64,000 bases of DNA. Source: Antedon mediterranea. Lineage: Eukaryota > Echinodermata > Crinoidea > Comatulida > Antedonidae. How positions within the stretch are numbered: position 1 is the stretch's first letter; every line of letters starts with the position of its first letter. Below are positions 31,894-43,155 of the stretch, one piece after another. The stretch is from contig NC_092680.1 of NCBI RefSeq assembly GCF_964355755.1, positions 20,375,001-20,439,000 on the forward strand. Reading direction: 5' to 3'. The notes beneath the pieces were generated by a model. That model saw only the letters and a list, made by a program, of their open reading frames with translations, was not told the origin of the DNA and did no database searches. The position numbers and the translations under genes were made by a program.

Positions 31894-33523
31894 ATATTTA
31901 AAATGTACATTTGATGTTATATTGGAAAAAATGGAAATTATGAACACAAACACCAAGCATAAAAACCAAAACGACAGAGGGAGTAATAAGAAGAATTTAT
32001 TCCACGCGGTTAGAACATTTTTTTTATTACATACAATCTTCCGAGAATGAGGAAAAGTTACGAAAAAAATCTGGATTTGGAGGCGGATATCTTCTCACCA
32101 AATCCTTATTAGATTGAAATTTTGGAAGAATTATTATGATTATCAATTTTTCATGCTATGAAGATTACGTCGCTACTCAGCCTTTCATATATTTCTCTAA
32201 ACTCTAACCCCACCCCCTTCCTATCTCCTAATTTGGAAATGTATTTGACTAATTTAAAAATAAACTATAGCATAATTATCATTAAAATTAATTCCTCATT
32301 TGTTGCAGATGCTGTACCAGCAAATTGTTGAGAGAATGGCATACAATATTATTATATTTACATTTAGTTTGTTTAATGAGGTAAATTACACAAAACTAAC
32401 ATGGTGTAACCACTTTAAAACATTTTATTATTTTCTATCCAGCCGTGAATTTCAAAGTTAAAGATGTATTGTCCCTCAAAAACATGAAAAATGAAGATGA
32501 ATAAAATCAGACTTTAAATAGACCATTTTGGAATTATAACAAAGTTAATCACTTCTGTAGAAAAAAACCCTGAAAAAACAATGTTTTAAGTTATCTAATG
32601 ATAAAATAAACGGTTAAATTCAACCAAAAACCCATTGACTGGTAGCCAATTTGACTATTTTTTTGGGTTCAATTTTTTGTAAAAGTGAATAACTATTATA
32701 TGACAGTGAAATATTAAAAAAAATATACTTCAGGGTGACAATACATCTTTAACAATTCGAAACACGTTCATTATGGTTAGAGATTGTTTCCTTAAGGATG
32801 TGATGTTTACATGACATCATGTAGTATAGTAGATTCCTTGTGTCTATTAGTTGTATGTCGTTCCGGTACATTAGGCGTATCCAGAAAGCGGGGCGGGAAA
32901 AAAGTATAACACTAAATTTCAAAAATGCAATGCAGGACATTAATAGCACTTCAGTTTACAATGTTGTGGAAGGATATGAGTATTGTGATTTAGGAAATCT
33001 ATCAATCACATTTCTGTGAATTAATAGACCATGTACAGATCACCTAACCGTCCGTGACGAGTAAGTTTTTATAATTTAGTTTTCAGTTTTCTTTCTCGTC
33101 ATTGTTTGTATTGTTTGTACAATATTTAATACGCGAAAGTGAATCAAAATGTTTGAATATGCAATAGTAGGAAAGCAAAGATTCATATCTGTGCCGTATT
33201 CGATACTCTGATCATGCGCAGAAGTAATAGGTATACAACCACGGGAAAAGGATAATTGGAAAACGTCATGATCAGAATACCGCGTTGAAAGTACATTAGT
33301 GATAAAGAGCTTACTATCTAGATTTGCACTTTCAATCGATTCGCAAATTTTGGATTGATACATTTTAATCGATTGTTTGTGATATGATTTAGAGTACTGA
33401 TAAGTGGAATATTCAGACCTATCTATTTATCAATTAATATATATAGGTGGATGATATCGGACCACTGTGAAAAGTGAACAGTTTGAACATCGTATTTGTT
33501 ATTTTCTTGAAAACTGGTTCGGG
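31894..33523. other. intergenic region between the tandem GPCR pair
   Basis: It holds the MITE family 3 copy at 32457-32753. The remainder is AT-rich with no supported gene. An AT-rich TATA-like stretch (AATTAATATATATAGG, about 33431-33447) lies about 80 nt before the next ATG. Confidence 0.5.
32457..32753. mobile_element. MITE family 3 copy (GTTAAAGATGTATTGTC termini)
   Basis: The element is 297 bp with terminal inverted repeats GTTAAAGATGTATTGTCCCT and AGGGTGACAATACATCTTTA-AC. The interior includes AAAAACATGAAAAATGAAGA and AATCAGACTTTAAATAG. Related copies lie at 40683-40852 and 52121-52320. No coding capacity. Confidence 0.88.
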
Positions 33524-34453
33524 ATGGATCGAGAAAAAGACGGAGTTTACGTGGATTATGTCAAATCTTTTTCATTTTCCAAAGACAAAAACTCTTCAGT
33601 ATTTGATGATCTAAGGGAAAGCCCAGCTGAAATGATTTTATATCAAATTTTATTCTCTGTTACCGGAATTGCAGGATTATTTTCTAACGGGTTTGTACTT
33701 TTCATATTTTTACGCAACAAACGTTTATTGGACAAGAAAAACGCGTTTATTTTCAATCTTGCGTTTGTTGACGCGTTGTATGGAGTGTTCCTCATCTGTA
33801 TGTGTTTTAGTGGTTCTGTCGGTTTTTGGGGTCTGACTATTATTTGTAACATGACAATGTTGTTATTATCGTGTATTGCGTTGGATAGATACATTGCCTT
33901 GGTATTGTGGCCTTTAAAATACCATTCAAAAGTTACCTGGAAGCGGTTACGATACACCTTGATCTTTCTTTGGATTTCATGCATTATTTTTACTGTTTCT
34001 GAACTCCTTGTTACTGGCGTATCCGTCATCATTGGTTTTATATCAGGTGCGTTTATTCTTCTTGCGTCGCAACTAATGATGTTGAGTCTCTACGGAACTG
34101 TATATGTCGCGATATCACTACAAGAGAAAAAAATGGTTGATATGAAATTACGAAGTCGTTGCAAACGTGGAAAACGCAGAGCTGCAATTTTCGCTACCGT
34201 AGTTGCAAGTTTTATGTTGTGCTTTTTACCGCAGGTTGTTGCAGTCTTATTGGTGCCCATAATGGGAGAAGAACTAATATTCGAACATAAATGGTATGCT
34301 CAGCTAGTAGTCATTTCAACAATCCCACCTGGAATTCGCGCCATATTAGACCCATTTTTATACTGCAGTCGATTACCTGGTCTAAAAGAAACATCAATAA
34401 CATTATTGCAACAAATTAGAAGCAGGCAAACAGAATCTAGTTCGGCTGCATGA
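33524..34453 (+). CDS. class A GPCR, DRY/DPxxY family, tandem copy 2, 309 aa
   Basis: Paralogue of the gene at 30961, same strand, 2.6 kb downstream. The open frame extends upstream to 33467 without an ATG; the first ATG is at 33524, matching the paralogue's start (MDREKDGVYVDY). It has LDRY, the short ECL2, a basic ICL3 (RSRCKRGKRR), CFLP in TM6 and DPFLYC in TM7. The C-tail is short and Ser-rich. From the shared GACGGAGTTTACGTG to about 33822 the nucleotide sequence is nearly identical to copy 1. Beyond that, TM3-TM7 differ much more. That pattern suggests gene conversion of the 5' part or selection for divergence of the 3' part. Confidence 0.92.
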   Translation: MDREKDGVYVDYVKSFSFSKDKNSSVFDDLRESPAEMILYQILFSVTGIAGLFSNGFVLFIFLRNKRLLDKKNAFIFNLAFVDALYGVFLICMCFSGSVGFWGLTIICNMTMLLLSCIALDRYIALVLWPLKYHSKVTWKRLRYTLIFLWISCIIFTVSELLVTGVSVIIGFISGAFILLASQLMMLSLYGTVYVAISLQEKKMVDMKLRSRCKRGKRRAAIFATVVASFMLCFLPQVVAVLLVPIMGEELIFEHKWYAQLVVISTIPPGIRAILDPFLYCSRLPGLKETSITLLQQIRSRQTESSSAA

Positions 34454-35403
34454 TGCTTGCTGATAATAAACTTAAATTTGGTTTGATCAGATTTTGGTTA
34501 GGCCTAAAGGATCATGTTATGTCGGAACAGCAATTATTACCAAGAAATAAATATATAATAATATAAATATTAGGCCTATAAAGTGTAACTATTGAGTCTT
34601 GAATAAGAATAACTATTAAAAAAAATATCAAGATTTACATTGGACTCACTTAGGACTCTGTAATCTGTAAACAATGAATTGAAAAATACAGTGTGTAAAT
34701 AAAATAATTAATATTGCTTTTTCTTGGCGGCATGATTTTAGATTAACAGTCATAAACTCGCTCTTTAATATTAATGTTCAAATATTGATTGCGCATTGTC
34801 TGATTGTGATTATCATAACGTAGCCTGATTGGTAAAGGCATGACATAAAATATTATGAAGTAAGCCCCTAATGTTACTAGGGTAAAGTCGATTAGTTCCT
34901 TTAACGTTCGAATTACATTCCGCCGTTACGAACGGTTGATGGTAGAGCTATCAAAACAGGCTATAACAGCGGTGCCGTACGCCTAGTTGATTGATATAAT
35001 ACAACTTATGGTTTCTTTCAAAAGTGATCAAATCGCTTTATTTGCAACAAGGAAGGGGAACTATTTGCCGGTCCAGTAATAATTGATAACGACTAGAGAT
35101 TTATTCTTTTCAAATCACTTTATTGTATCCTATTATAACATAATATTAAATAACATCCGTGTACACTAAATAAGTCTTGTTTTTCCCCAATTACGTCCTT
35201 CTGTAAGTACAATGGAAAACACTTCAATGCATGAACAATTCCTGCTATTGGTCGGCTTCAGATTATGACATCATCACACAATGTTCCTACTAATACCAAA
35301 GCATCATGAAAACATAATTTTTTGAAGAAATGTAAACTGCCACTGAAGGTGCAATGGAGAGAAATTCAACAACCATATTAAGTTCGATACCGTAAGTACT
35401 ACT

Positions 35404-35510
35404 CTAAACAAATTCTACGAACTATCGCGTCGTGATTGGTCAAAATACTTGCGTTACGCTTGCATTGCGCGTGCATTGCGTTGCGTCCTAGTTTTAACAA
35501 AGCTTTATCG
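35404..35510. mobile_element. MITE family 2, right-half copy
   Basis: CGTGATTGGTCAAAATACTT, TTGCGTTACGCTTGCATTGC and GCATTGCGTTGCGTCCTAG end in AACAAAGCTTTA. This matches the right arm of family 2, with a degenerate terminus. Confidence 0.65.
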
Positions 35511-36684
35511 ATGGTGTTACGTATGTACATGTTTTTTTAAATCAAAGATTGTGCGATTTGATGTGATTATTTGCAAAATTTTGTTCCGAGATAGGAATAA
35601 AACCCAGAAAAGCAGTGTTTTTTAAAGATAGGCCTAGTCATGTTTTATTTTAGTGCAATCATATGTAAGGGCCACATTAATAATCGGTACAGATTGTTTT
35701 TTTTTAATACTTATTCAATAATATTTTCTAATGAGTGAGATAAAAATGTCTTCTTTAAACTGCCTTGTAAGGAAAGCATTGCTTTACATATACAGATACG
35801 TTTTTGCAGAATGTTGTAGTTATAAGGGCTTCCTAATTATAATAATAATAAAACTTATATTTATTTATATATTTCGCAAATTCAATACATATAAAAATAA
35901 CATGGAGTATCAAATATATAAAATAGCAACATAGTAAGATTAATGTGGAATTGAAAAGAAGTCATAATCATATTATTAGATGGCATTGAATTGGAGATTT
36001 ACAAATATAAAAGGTATTCTAGTATTAAAAATGTATAATGAAGTGAAATGTATTCGAATACGATGAATAGAACTTCAAAGAGCTGAATACCGAAGTATAC
36101 CAAAACATGGTATACTAATAGTTTGTCTACCTTGAATGGGTTCCGATTTGAGTTACTAACCCGGATGAAAGTTCGAAGTGGTATACATTATTGTATTGTT
36201 GTGAGGTTTAACTAATGATAAACTTATCATCCTAATGACACGACGTCTAAATTAAAAAAGTTTAATCAAAAACATATTCTTGGTTGCTCCAGACACAAAT
36301 AATCGAATGGCTCTCATGGTTGATGTTCTCGTGCACTTATAAACACAGTTCGATTGTTCTAATGTAAAACATGTTTTTAATAGTAATAGGAGTTTCATGT
36401 TAACAGAGTCATCTAAATTGAAATACTTTATAGCAACGAAGACGTTATCTCAAGTATGACACATAAACACATTAGGTACATTTCACATTATATGTTGTCT
36501 ACAGCACAATTATTAAATCAACATTAATGTAACTATAATCACGTGCAATGGAAATTACAAACTTACTCAATTAAAATTCCACATGGAAAATATATATTTT
36601 TTTCTTTAAATAATTGAACATATGAACAAATAAATGTGACGTATTTTTTTTCTTTTTATCTTTATTGTATTTCGAGTGTTTTTA

Positions 36685-36793
36685 TATACTGTGATGCGAC
36701 CATATATGGACATGATGATATCATATAACTGCCATATTTGGGCATATCACACTTTTTAGTCAAACTAGTTTGATAGTGAAAACAGTTTTTAGT
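36685..36793. mobile_element. MITE family 1, degenerate copy
   Basis: GTGATGCGACCATATATGGA, CATGATGATATCATATAACT, GCCATATTTGGGCATATCAC and CAAACTAGTTTGATAGTG match the family interior and right end. The left terminus is lost. Confidence 0.7.
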
Positions 36794-36952
36794 TTAGTTT
36801 TGTGTCATGTTTTTGTTTTCGGTTTGCGATTGACGTGAGATATTAAATTAATATTTGTACCTGTTTCCAGAACATAAACTACGAAAGATACTTATTCTAA
36901 TGGAATCGACAAAATAACCAAAAGTACAATATTGGTGTAAAACGTAAATTAG

Positions 36953-37193
36953 AGCCCCGTCTACACTGTCAAAACTTTATTTTTTGTCACTTTATGTGCA
37001 CATATATATATGGACATGGCGATATCATATCACTACCATATTTGAGCATATCACTACCATATTTGAGCATATCACTACCATAGTTGAGCATATCACTACC
37101 ATATTTGAGCATATCACTACCATATTTGAGCATATCACTACCATATTTGAGCATATCCCTACCATAGTTTGATAGTGAAGACAGAGCTTTATG
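36953..37193. mobile_element. MITE family 1 copy with internal 21-bp expansion
   Basis: The left end is AGAGCCCCGTCTACACTGTC and the right end GTTTGATAGTGAAGACAGAG-CTTTA. The interior motif ATATCACTACCATATTTGAG-C is repeated seven times head to tail (about 37027-37170), where other copies have one or two. Open frames across this stretch are repeats and not protein genes. Confidence 0.85.
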
Positions 37194-37825
37194 GAGCTTG
37201 TGGGAATAGGCTTTATGAACATGTATACGACGATGTCTATAACTGGGATTAGTGCCACCATAGGCAGCAATCATCTGTCCATGTTACTACCAAGTATTTT
37301 TCTGCTGCCTTTAAAATTAAAAATATCTTTAACATAGATTTCCCACCATTTATACAAATTACGTAATAACTAAAAGTATTTACATATATAATCATTAAGT
37401 TGAATATTTAGATAACGACTTGCTTCTCAACCTTTCGTGTAGATGATATTTTAGGGACTATCCGACCAAATGTCTTATGATAATATCAACAGTGGTGGTG
37501 CTGTTGTCCAAAGGTTAATCTAGGAAAAACAATTAAGGCTGAAATTGATCATTTTGGCAGCTACTTCTATCAAATTACCGCAAGTAAACATGAATGTAGG
37601 CAAAATCGTTGCTTCGTAACGTAATAGGCCTACGTAGTTATAATAGATGGAAATAAATTCGAAATAGTGAACGTTGGTGTATGCTGCTTAGCGCGATTAT
37701 GAAGTATGCCAGAATTGTACACGTATACGTTATTGCGTTGCGTCTTAAGATTGGTTCCCACTAGGACGTAACGCAAGGACGTAAACGCAACGCAAGCGTG
37801 TTGCTTTGTGATTGGTCAACTCACA

Positions 37826-37918
37826 CTAAAGCGTGGTTCCCACTACCGACGCAACACAAGGACGTAACGCAACGCAAGTGAATTGACCAATCACAAGCGA
37901 TAGCTTATTCGCTTGTGA
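37826..37918. mobile_element. MITE family 2, left arm interrupted by a retrotransposon
   Basis: AAAGCGTGGTTCCCACTACC, GACGCAACACAAGGACGTAA and AATTGACCAATCACAAGCGA end in CGCTTGTGATTG. The partner right arm lies at 39383-39447, beyond the reverse-transcriptase frame. A further partial left arm precedes it at 37740-37810. Confidence 0.75.
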
Positions 37919-37919
37919 T

Positions 37920-39226
37920 TGCTAACTGTCTATAACTTCGCTCATATCGCAAAGATTATAGAGAGAGTGGTTCAGGAACAAATCATTTCTTTTCTTAGTT
38001 TGTTTGATTTGATTAACATTGATCAATTTGCCTTTTTGAAAAACCATTCTACTGTAACATGCTTGCACAGAGTAGTAGATGATTGGTTAGAAAGTTTTAA
38101 TGACTCAGAGGTCGTCGGCGCTTGTTTCTTAGATATATCCAAGTGCTTTGACACGATAGATCACTCAATTTTGTTATTTAAGCTTTACAAATATGGTTTC
38201 CATGAAAATGTTGTTTACTGGTTTAGTAATTACTTAAAAAACAGAAAACAGTTTGTATACTGTAACAATAACAAATCTACACTTAAAGAAATCAATATTG
38301 GTGTTCCACAAGGAAGTGTCCTGGGACCCATCTTGTTTCTCATTTTCATAAATGATATTTCGCAGTCCATAGTAAATGGAACTTGCAGCGTTTTTGCTGA
38401 TGATGTTGTGGTTTACACCTCAGGTGATACTGCTAGGATAGTAAATGATTCATTACAAATAATTATTGATAACATTGGTAAATGGTATGATGACAACCAC
38501 CTCTCTATAAATACTGAAAAAACAAAGGTTATGTTACTAAGAAACAATCATACAGCTGACAGTAATGATTTAAATATACAAATTGGAACCAGTAAATTAG
38601 AACAAGTTGATAGTATAAGGTATCTGGGAGTCGTAATCGATGAAATGTTAACTTGGAAACAAAATACTCAATGTATTAGTAAAAATATTGGATATAAAAT
38701 AACAATGCTAGGTAAAATGGCTAGTAGTTTAAGTAAACCGTTACTTGAAACTCTATATATAAGTACAATTCAGCCTTGTAGTGATTATGCTATAACAGTC
38801 TGGGGAAATACGACAGAGTTAAACAAAAATATTTTAAAGCGACATCAAAAAAGAGCTGCTCGAATTGTAACTAACAACTTCGATTATATTAATGTAAGGG
38901 GTGACAACCTCATCCAGAACCTATCGTGGCAAACTCTTGAAGAGAAACGAGATTTCTCCCTAGAATGTCTAATGTATAAACGTGTTTACGGCCTTGCACA
39001 AATTAGATTAGTAAATGAAATTGAATTGATTCGCGATATTCACACCCACTTAACACGTGGAGTAGAAAATTTGAATGTAACAATACCTAAATACACCCTT
39101 AGTAAAATGAATTCGTCCTTTAAAGTTGCAGGCGCAAAAATATGGAACAATTTACCAATTAATATTAAATCGGCACCAACAATTACGTCCTTTAAGGCTA
39201 GATACAAATCTCATTTCTTTTCATAA
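37920..39226 (+). pseudogene. LINE reverse transcriptase, N-terminally truncated, 434 residues
   Basis: The frame is uninterrupted but has no initiation codon of its own. RT motifs are visible in order: IAKIIERVVQEQ, FLDISKCFDTIDHSILL (motif A), NIGVPQGSVLGPILFLIFIN (motif B), FADDVVVY (catalytic motif C, ADD), then SIRYLGVVID and the C-terminal KRAARIV and LIQNLSWQTLEEKRDFSLEC regions typical of CR1/L2/Jockey-like elements. The endonuclease and ORF1 are missing. The intact frame suggests a fairly recent insertion. Assignment to a clade needs a phylogeny; CR1- or Jockey-like is my best estimate. Confidence 0.88.
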
Positions 39227-39380
39227 AAAAAAAAAAAAAAAAACTGACATGTATTATATTTAATTAAGTTTCTCTTTTGTATATTTTGATTAAGACAGGA
39301 CCACAATGTAAAACAGATACACTGTTATCTGATTGTTTTATCCTGTATAAATATATTATTTATTATTATTATTATTATTG
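37920..39380 (+). mobile_element. 5'-truncated non-LTR retrotransposon (LINE)
   Basis: The copy consists of the C-terminal part of the pol frame (37920-39226), an A-run after the stop, about 130 nt of 3' UTR and a terminal (ATT)n repeat at about 39355-39380. It starts inside the RT domain, as expected from incomplete reverse transcription. It interrupts a MITE family 2 copy, with TGTGATTG on the left and TGTCATTG on the right as a possible imperfect target-site duplication. Confidence 0.85.
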
Positions 39381-39382
39381 TC

Positions 39383-39447
39383 ATTGGTTAAAACGCTTGC
39401 GTTGCGTTTACGTCCTTGCGTTACGTTCTAGTGGGAACCAAGCTTTA
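39383..39447. mobile_element. MITE family 2, right arm after the retrotransposon
   Basis: ATTGGTTAAAACGCTTGCGT, TGCGTTTACGTCCTTGCGTT and ACGTTCTAGTGGGAACCAAG-CTTT complete the left arm at 37826-37918. A further partial end follows to about 39510 (ACATTAGTGGGAACCAAG). Confidence 0.75.
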
Positions 39448-39575
39448 CGTTGCGTTACGACCTTGTGTTGCGTCTCTGAGTGTGAACCAAACATTAGTGG
39501 GAACCAAGGTTACTTCAACTGCGCACGTAGTTGTCACAATATTAACATTTTTTTTCACATTTATTGTTTTCTAGA

Positions 39576-40580
39576 ATGACTACCTTAACACCGAATGATG
39601 ACAGTAAAGATACGGAGCATTTTGCCTTAATATCGATACGTTATATAGTTGGTCTTCTGGGTATCTTTGCAAACGTCTTTGTCCTTCTGATGTTCGTATG
39701 GGCAAAATTATACAAGAAATCGTTCACCCATTTGCTTCTGCTACATCAGTCAGCGATTGACGTCATTGCAAGCTGTCTATTCCTTGTTTATTACACTAAC
39801 GATGCTCCTGTCGGCACACCCGGTACAGTATTCTGCAAAACGCGTTCCATCTTCTGGTTATTTGCGTTCGCGTCAACTTACAACCTGGTAATTGTCACTA
39901 TTGAACGATATATTGCTGTAGTGCATCCTACAACTTATAGAGAACGGATCCACGGAAAAACCAACTGCCGATTCCTGATACTTCCACACATCGTCGGACT
40001 GGCAATTGCGGCTCATCTCGCAGTAATTGGTCAGACAAACAATGAAGGCAAGTGTGTGTTTGAATATTACATATCATCGTTGGCGTCGGGGTTGTTTATT
40101 TTTATCATTTCTTGGCTGATACCATCTGCAATTATGGTTTTCTGCTATACGTATATTCTAAGAGGTCTTTCCCAAAGAGTAAAACGTAGCGGTGGTGCGG
40201 AATCGTCACCAGGACGCGGTGGAAATGCTTTATACGCCGCGCAACGTAGCCTCACGTATACACTACTATTCGTTGCTATAGCCTTTCTTCTATGTTGGAC
40301 TCCCAATTATATCTTATATCTTTCTTATACAATTTGTAAGTGTTTTGAATTTAACTCTTCTATCGCGCACGAGATTACGGTAATCCTAGATGCTGTTAAT
40401 CTTATGATTAATCCAGTTATTTATGCTTTCAAGTTTAATGACTTTAAAATCACTGTTAAAAAGTTTTACAAAACATATTCTGGCAAGTGTTGTGATGAAG
40501 ACGAAGAGAAAAAACGTGCTGAAACCGTGACAGGAACGTCGGCTTCCATTACCGGTAATACTTCTTTATCCTCTAATTAA
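39576..40580 (+). CDS. class A GPCR, ERY family, 334 aa
   Basis: Seven-helix plasma-membrane receptor with unknown ligand. TTTTCTAG ends at 39574, one base before the ATG codon's preceding A. The four in-frame codons upstream are therefore intron, and the ATG at 39576 is the start. TM1 is about 20-43 and LLHQSAID starts TM2. C87 and C160 form the expected disulfide. ERY is at 110-112 after STYNLVIVTI. The 200-218 loop is Gly/Ser-rich and basic. CWTP is at 240-243 and NPVIY at 279-283, then KFNDF. The C-tail is about 45 residues with a CC pair (possible palmitoylation) and Ser/Thr-rich end. No N-glycosylation sequon occurs in the short N-terminus. The nested LINE/MITE complex lies immediately upstream. 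Confidence 0.94.
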   Translation: MTTLTPNDDSKDTEHFALISIRYIVGLLGIFANVFVLLMFVWAKLYKKSFTHLLLLHQSAIDVIASCLFLVYYTNDAPVGTPGTVFCKTRSIFWLFAFASTYNLVIVTIERYIAVVHPTTYRERIHGKTNCRFLILPHIVGLAIAAHLAVIGQTNNEGKCVFEYYISSLASGLFIFIISWLIPSAIMVFCYTYILRGLSQRVKRSGGAESSPGRGGNALYAAQRSLTYTLLFVAIAFLLCWTPNYILYLSYTICKCFEFNSSIAHEITVILDAVNLMINPVIYAFKFNDFKITVKKFYKTYSGKCCDEDEEKKRAETVTGTSASITGNTSLSSN

Positions 40581-40682
40581 AAACATTAATAATGTTATCA
40601 TTTAAGAAATACTTGATTGATGCATTTCTTATTTATTTATATTTGGCATTTTATAATGTTTAATGTTTGCATTAACGAAATA

Positions 40683-40852
40683 TTCAAGATGTACTGTCCC
40701 CCAAAAACATGAAAAATTAAGATAAATAAATCAGAATTTTAATAGGCCATTTTGTATTCTTTAATTTGCACTTATTTTTAACGTGACATTAAAATGGCAT
40801 ATTAAAAAAATGTGGAAACAAAGCTTGTAGGGGGACAATATATCTTTAACAG
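40683..40852. mobile_element. MITE family 3 copy
   Basis: TTCAAGATGTACTGTCCCCC on the left and GGGGGACAATATATCTTTAA on the right are inverted. The interior AAAAACATGAAAAATTAAGA matches the 32457 copy. It begins about 100 bp past the stop codon of the GPCR at 39576. Confidence 0.85.
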
Positions 40853-43117
40853 CAAGAAAATAAAAGTAACAAATATAGAACAACTATATATATAAATACT
40901 ATTATTAGGATATTAGTAATACCATTTTTTCTCCCTTGACCTTGCGCAATATTCAGTTATGATACTTTATATATATATATATATTTAAATAAATTCGTCT
41001 TGTTTCATAACCATTTTTAGTTTCAGTTCGAAAATAAATCATCGAAAATATGTTTGTCTATGTTTGACCTGTTTTACTAGTGTTTGCTCAATAAATTAAT
41101 ATAAGAAGTATGCACAGTCCCTTGTTATTATTATGACTTGAAAACCATTCGTAGAAATGTATACGTTTTTTCTCCTTGCAACTTTGAATAATTTTTATTC
41201 CTCATATTGCTATGTTGTCAGTGTTGATGACCGATGGATGTTAATTTTAAAGTCATTTTAAATTTGCCTTTAGTTACGATTTTATTCAACAAAATCTAAG
41301 CTTGACTACTCACACTTCTTATGTAGGTCGCAACCAAAATGCGCTCTTCCTATGGACCTACGTGTAACCTGTATTTTAACGTATACTACGAAAAAAAACC
41401 TACATTTTTATTCTCCCATTTCTAAATAAATGAATGTATATTTTTCCCTATTATAATCACAAATGCATTAATGAGCATAGACCTATACACATAATTTATA
41501 TTGCTGTTTATCCTATCAATTTCTCATATTTAGTCAATCGCCCTCTAACGTTCCAGATAAAATATTGCACAATAAAAAACAGAAACATAAAAGCTAATTG
41601 TAGTGAGAAACGACTATGACGTATATTGTTGTTCAAAGATCTGATTGAATGTATACTGTCATGGAAATCCAATACAAATGGAGAAATACATAATTATGAT
41701 ATAGCATGTATTAGTACTTTCTGTATAATTCAAATACATATACAATACATTTAAATAAAGATTACACTACAATGCATAGCAGCTTTGAAAATATTAAAAT
41801 AATTTTAATAAGTTGCATATTTAATTTACTGTCATATTTTATTCAACTTTTTAACATAATAAATTGCACAAACTATCAGCATGAATGAAAAGGTTCTTAA
41901 TCTCTGCACCATCTCCTGTAGTCCCAAATCAATGTTTTAGGCCTATGAATGCTGTGCATTACACATTGAGAAAATAGTAACTATATTGCTAACTAGTATC
42001 GCGTTTATACAAACATAATCTCCTATTAGATTTGATATTATCTAAAAAATAAATGAAAATTTTTTACGGTCAACAAAAATGTTTTCCTCTAGGCATTTTA
42101 AGTTTTCCCAAACGAGTGTTAAAATAACAAGGAAATAAACATGAGATAATATCTGATTTTCTTTTAAAATTCAAGAATGCGGAAGTTAAAAGTATCACAG
42201 TACAATTGTGACAGTAGGTAGGTGTGTTTTTATAAAAAGCGTCAATTTCCGGGACTTAATGTCCTAAACTGCGTGAGGCCAATTGTGACTCAATTATCAC
42301 AAAATCCTGTTTAACTAACAAATGAAGGAAACAGTGGTGACAGGAAAGGAAGAAAATGTCAACAAGATCCGGGAACAAATTAGAAAACCATCTTAAAGTT
42401 TCCCCCATAAAATAAAACAGGAAAGAGTGAAAAATTAAGAAAGGGAAGTAAATAAACGTACAGTATTATAAGTGTGTTCTACAAATAGTCCATCAGTTAC
42501 ACGAGCAGATTCGATGGTTTAATTGCCCAATCCAATACAAACTGTCAAACGGATGATTGTGGTAATGATCGACACACGTACGTATTGATATTATTAATAA
42601 CTCTGTAAACGAGGCGAATGTTACTGTAAAATGTGATGGCGCTATTGAGTTACTTTATGCAGGGCTCAGACTCTAGGCGCTTAAATTAGATTGATTACGT
42701 AATGTAACAGTCCGTGTTCCAATCATCCATTGTTGGTCCCGGTGGATCAGACCAAAGTGCGAATGAATTTAGCTTGATGTCGTCATTCGTTATACTTACT
42801 GTATTGAGATCTCTCTTATCTGGACGGCATAAAACAAATTCATTTTGTTCAGCTCTAAATTAAGATTTAGTGCCATGCTCTACTACACACATTCCCATAC
42901 ACTGATATTCAAAAGAAATTAAATCTAAAAATACACACACCATAAGAATAATTAGGCCTAAAACTGGGTATTTAAAATCAGTAAATTTTCCATGTACAAT
43001 TAATTGGATATTTTTTCCCCTGAGTTTATATTCGATATTGGTATTGAAAGAAATACATAAGTTAGGATGACTATAACGATGCATTTAATAAAAAGGCGAA
43101 TTGCCTTAAAATGTGAA

Positions 43118-43155
43118 TGTGACATGTTTCGAGAAACTATTCTCATCATCAGAAC
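43118..43155 (-). ncRNA. hammerhead-ribozyme-like motif, second copy
   Basis: On the minus strand CTGATGA is followed by T, a perfect stem GAGAA/TTCTC with TAGT loop, GAAA, then ACATGTC. The layout and the extra T are the same as at 7345-7398, but the hairpin sequence differs, which is covariation-like. The closing stem I is weak here. Confidence 0.3.

Larger units (their letters stand above)
34454..37690. other. intergenic region with several MITE copies
   Basis: It contains a MITE family 2 half-copy (about 35404-35510), a degenerate MITE family 1 copy (36685-36793) and a MITE family 1 copy with expanded interior (36953-37193). No gene is supported. Small open frames at 35731 and 36984 are AT-rich or repeat-derived. 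Confidence 0.55.

Noticed and set aside
37025-37192. CRISPR-like direct repeats
   Set aside because: The repeats are contiguous without unique spacers, and the genome is eukaryotic.
36984-37274. Frames reading HITTIFEHITTIFEH or its reverse across a repeat
   Set aside because: They are products of the 21-bp repeat inside a MITE family 1 copy.
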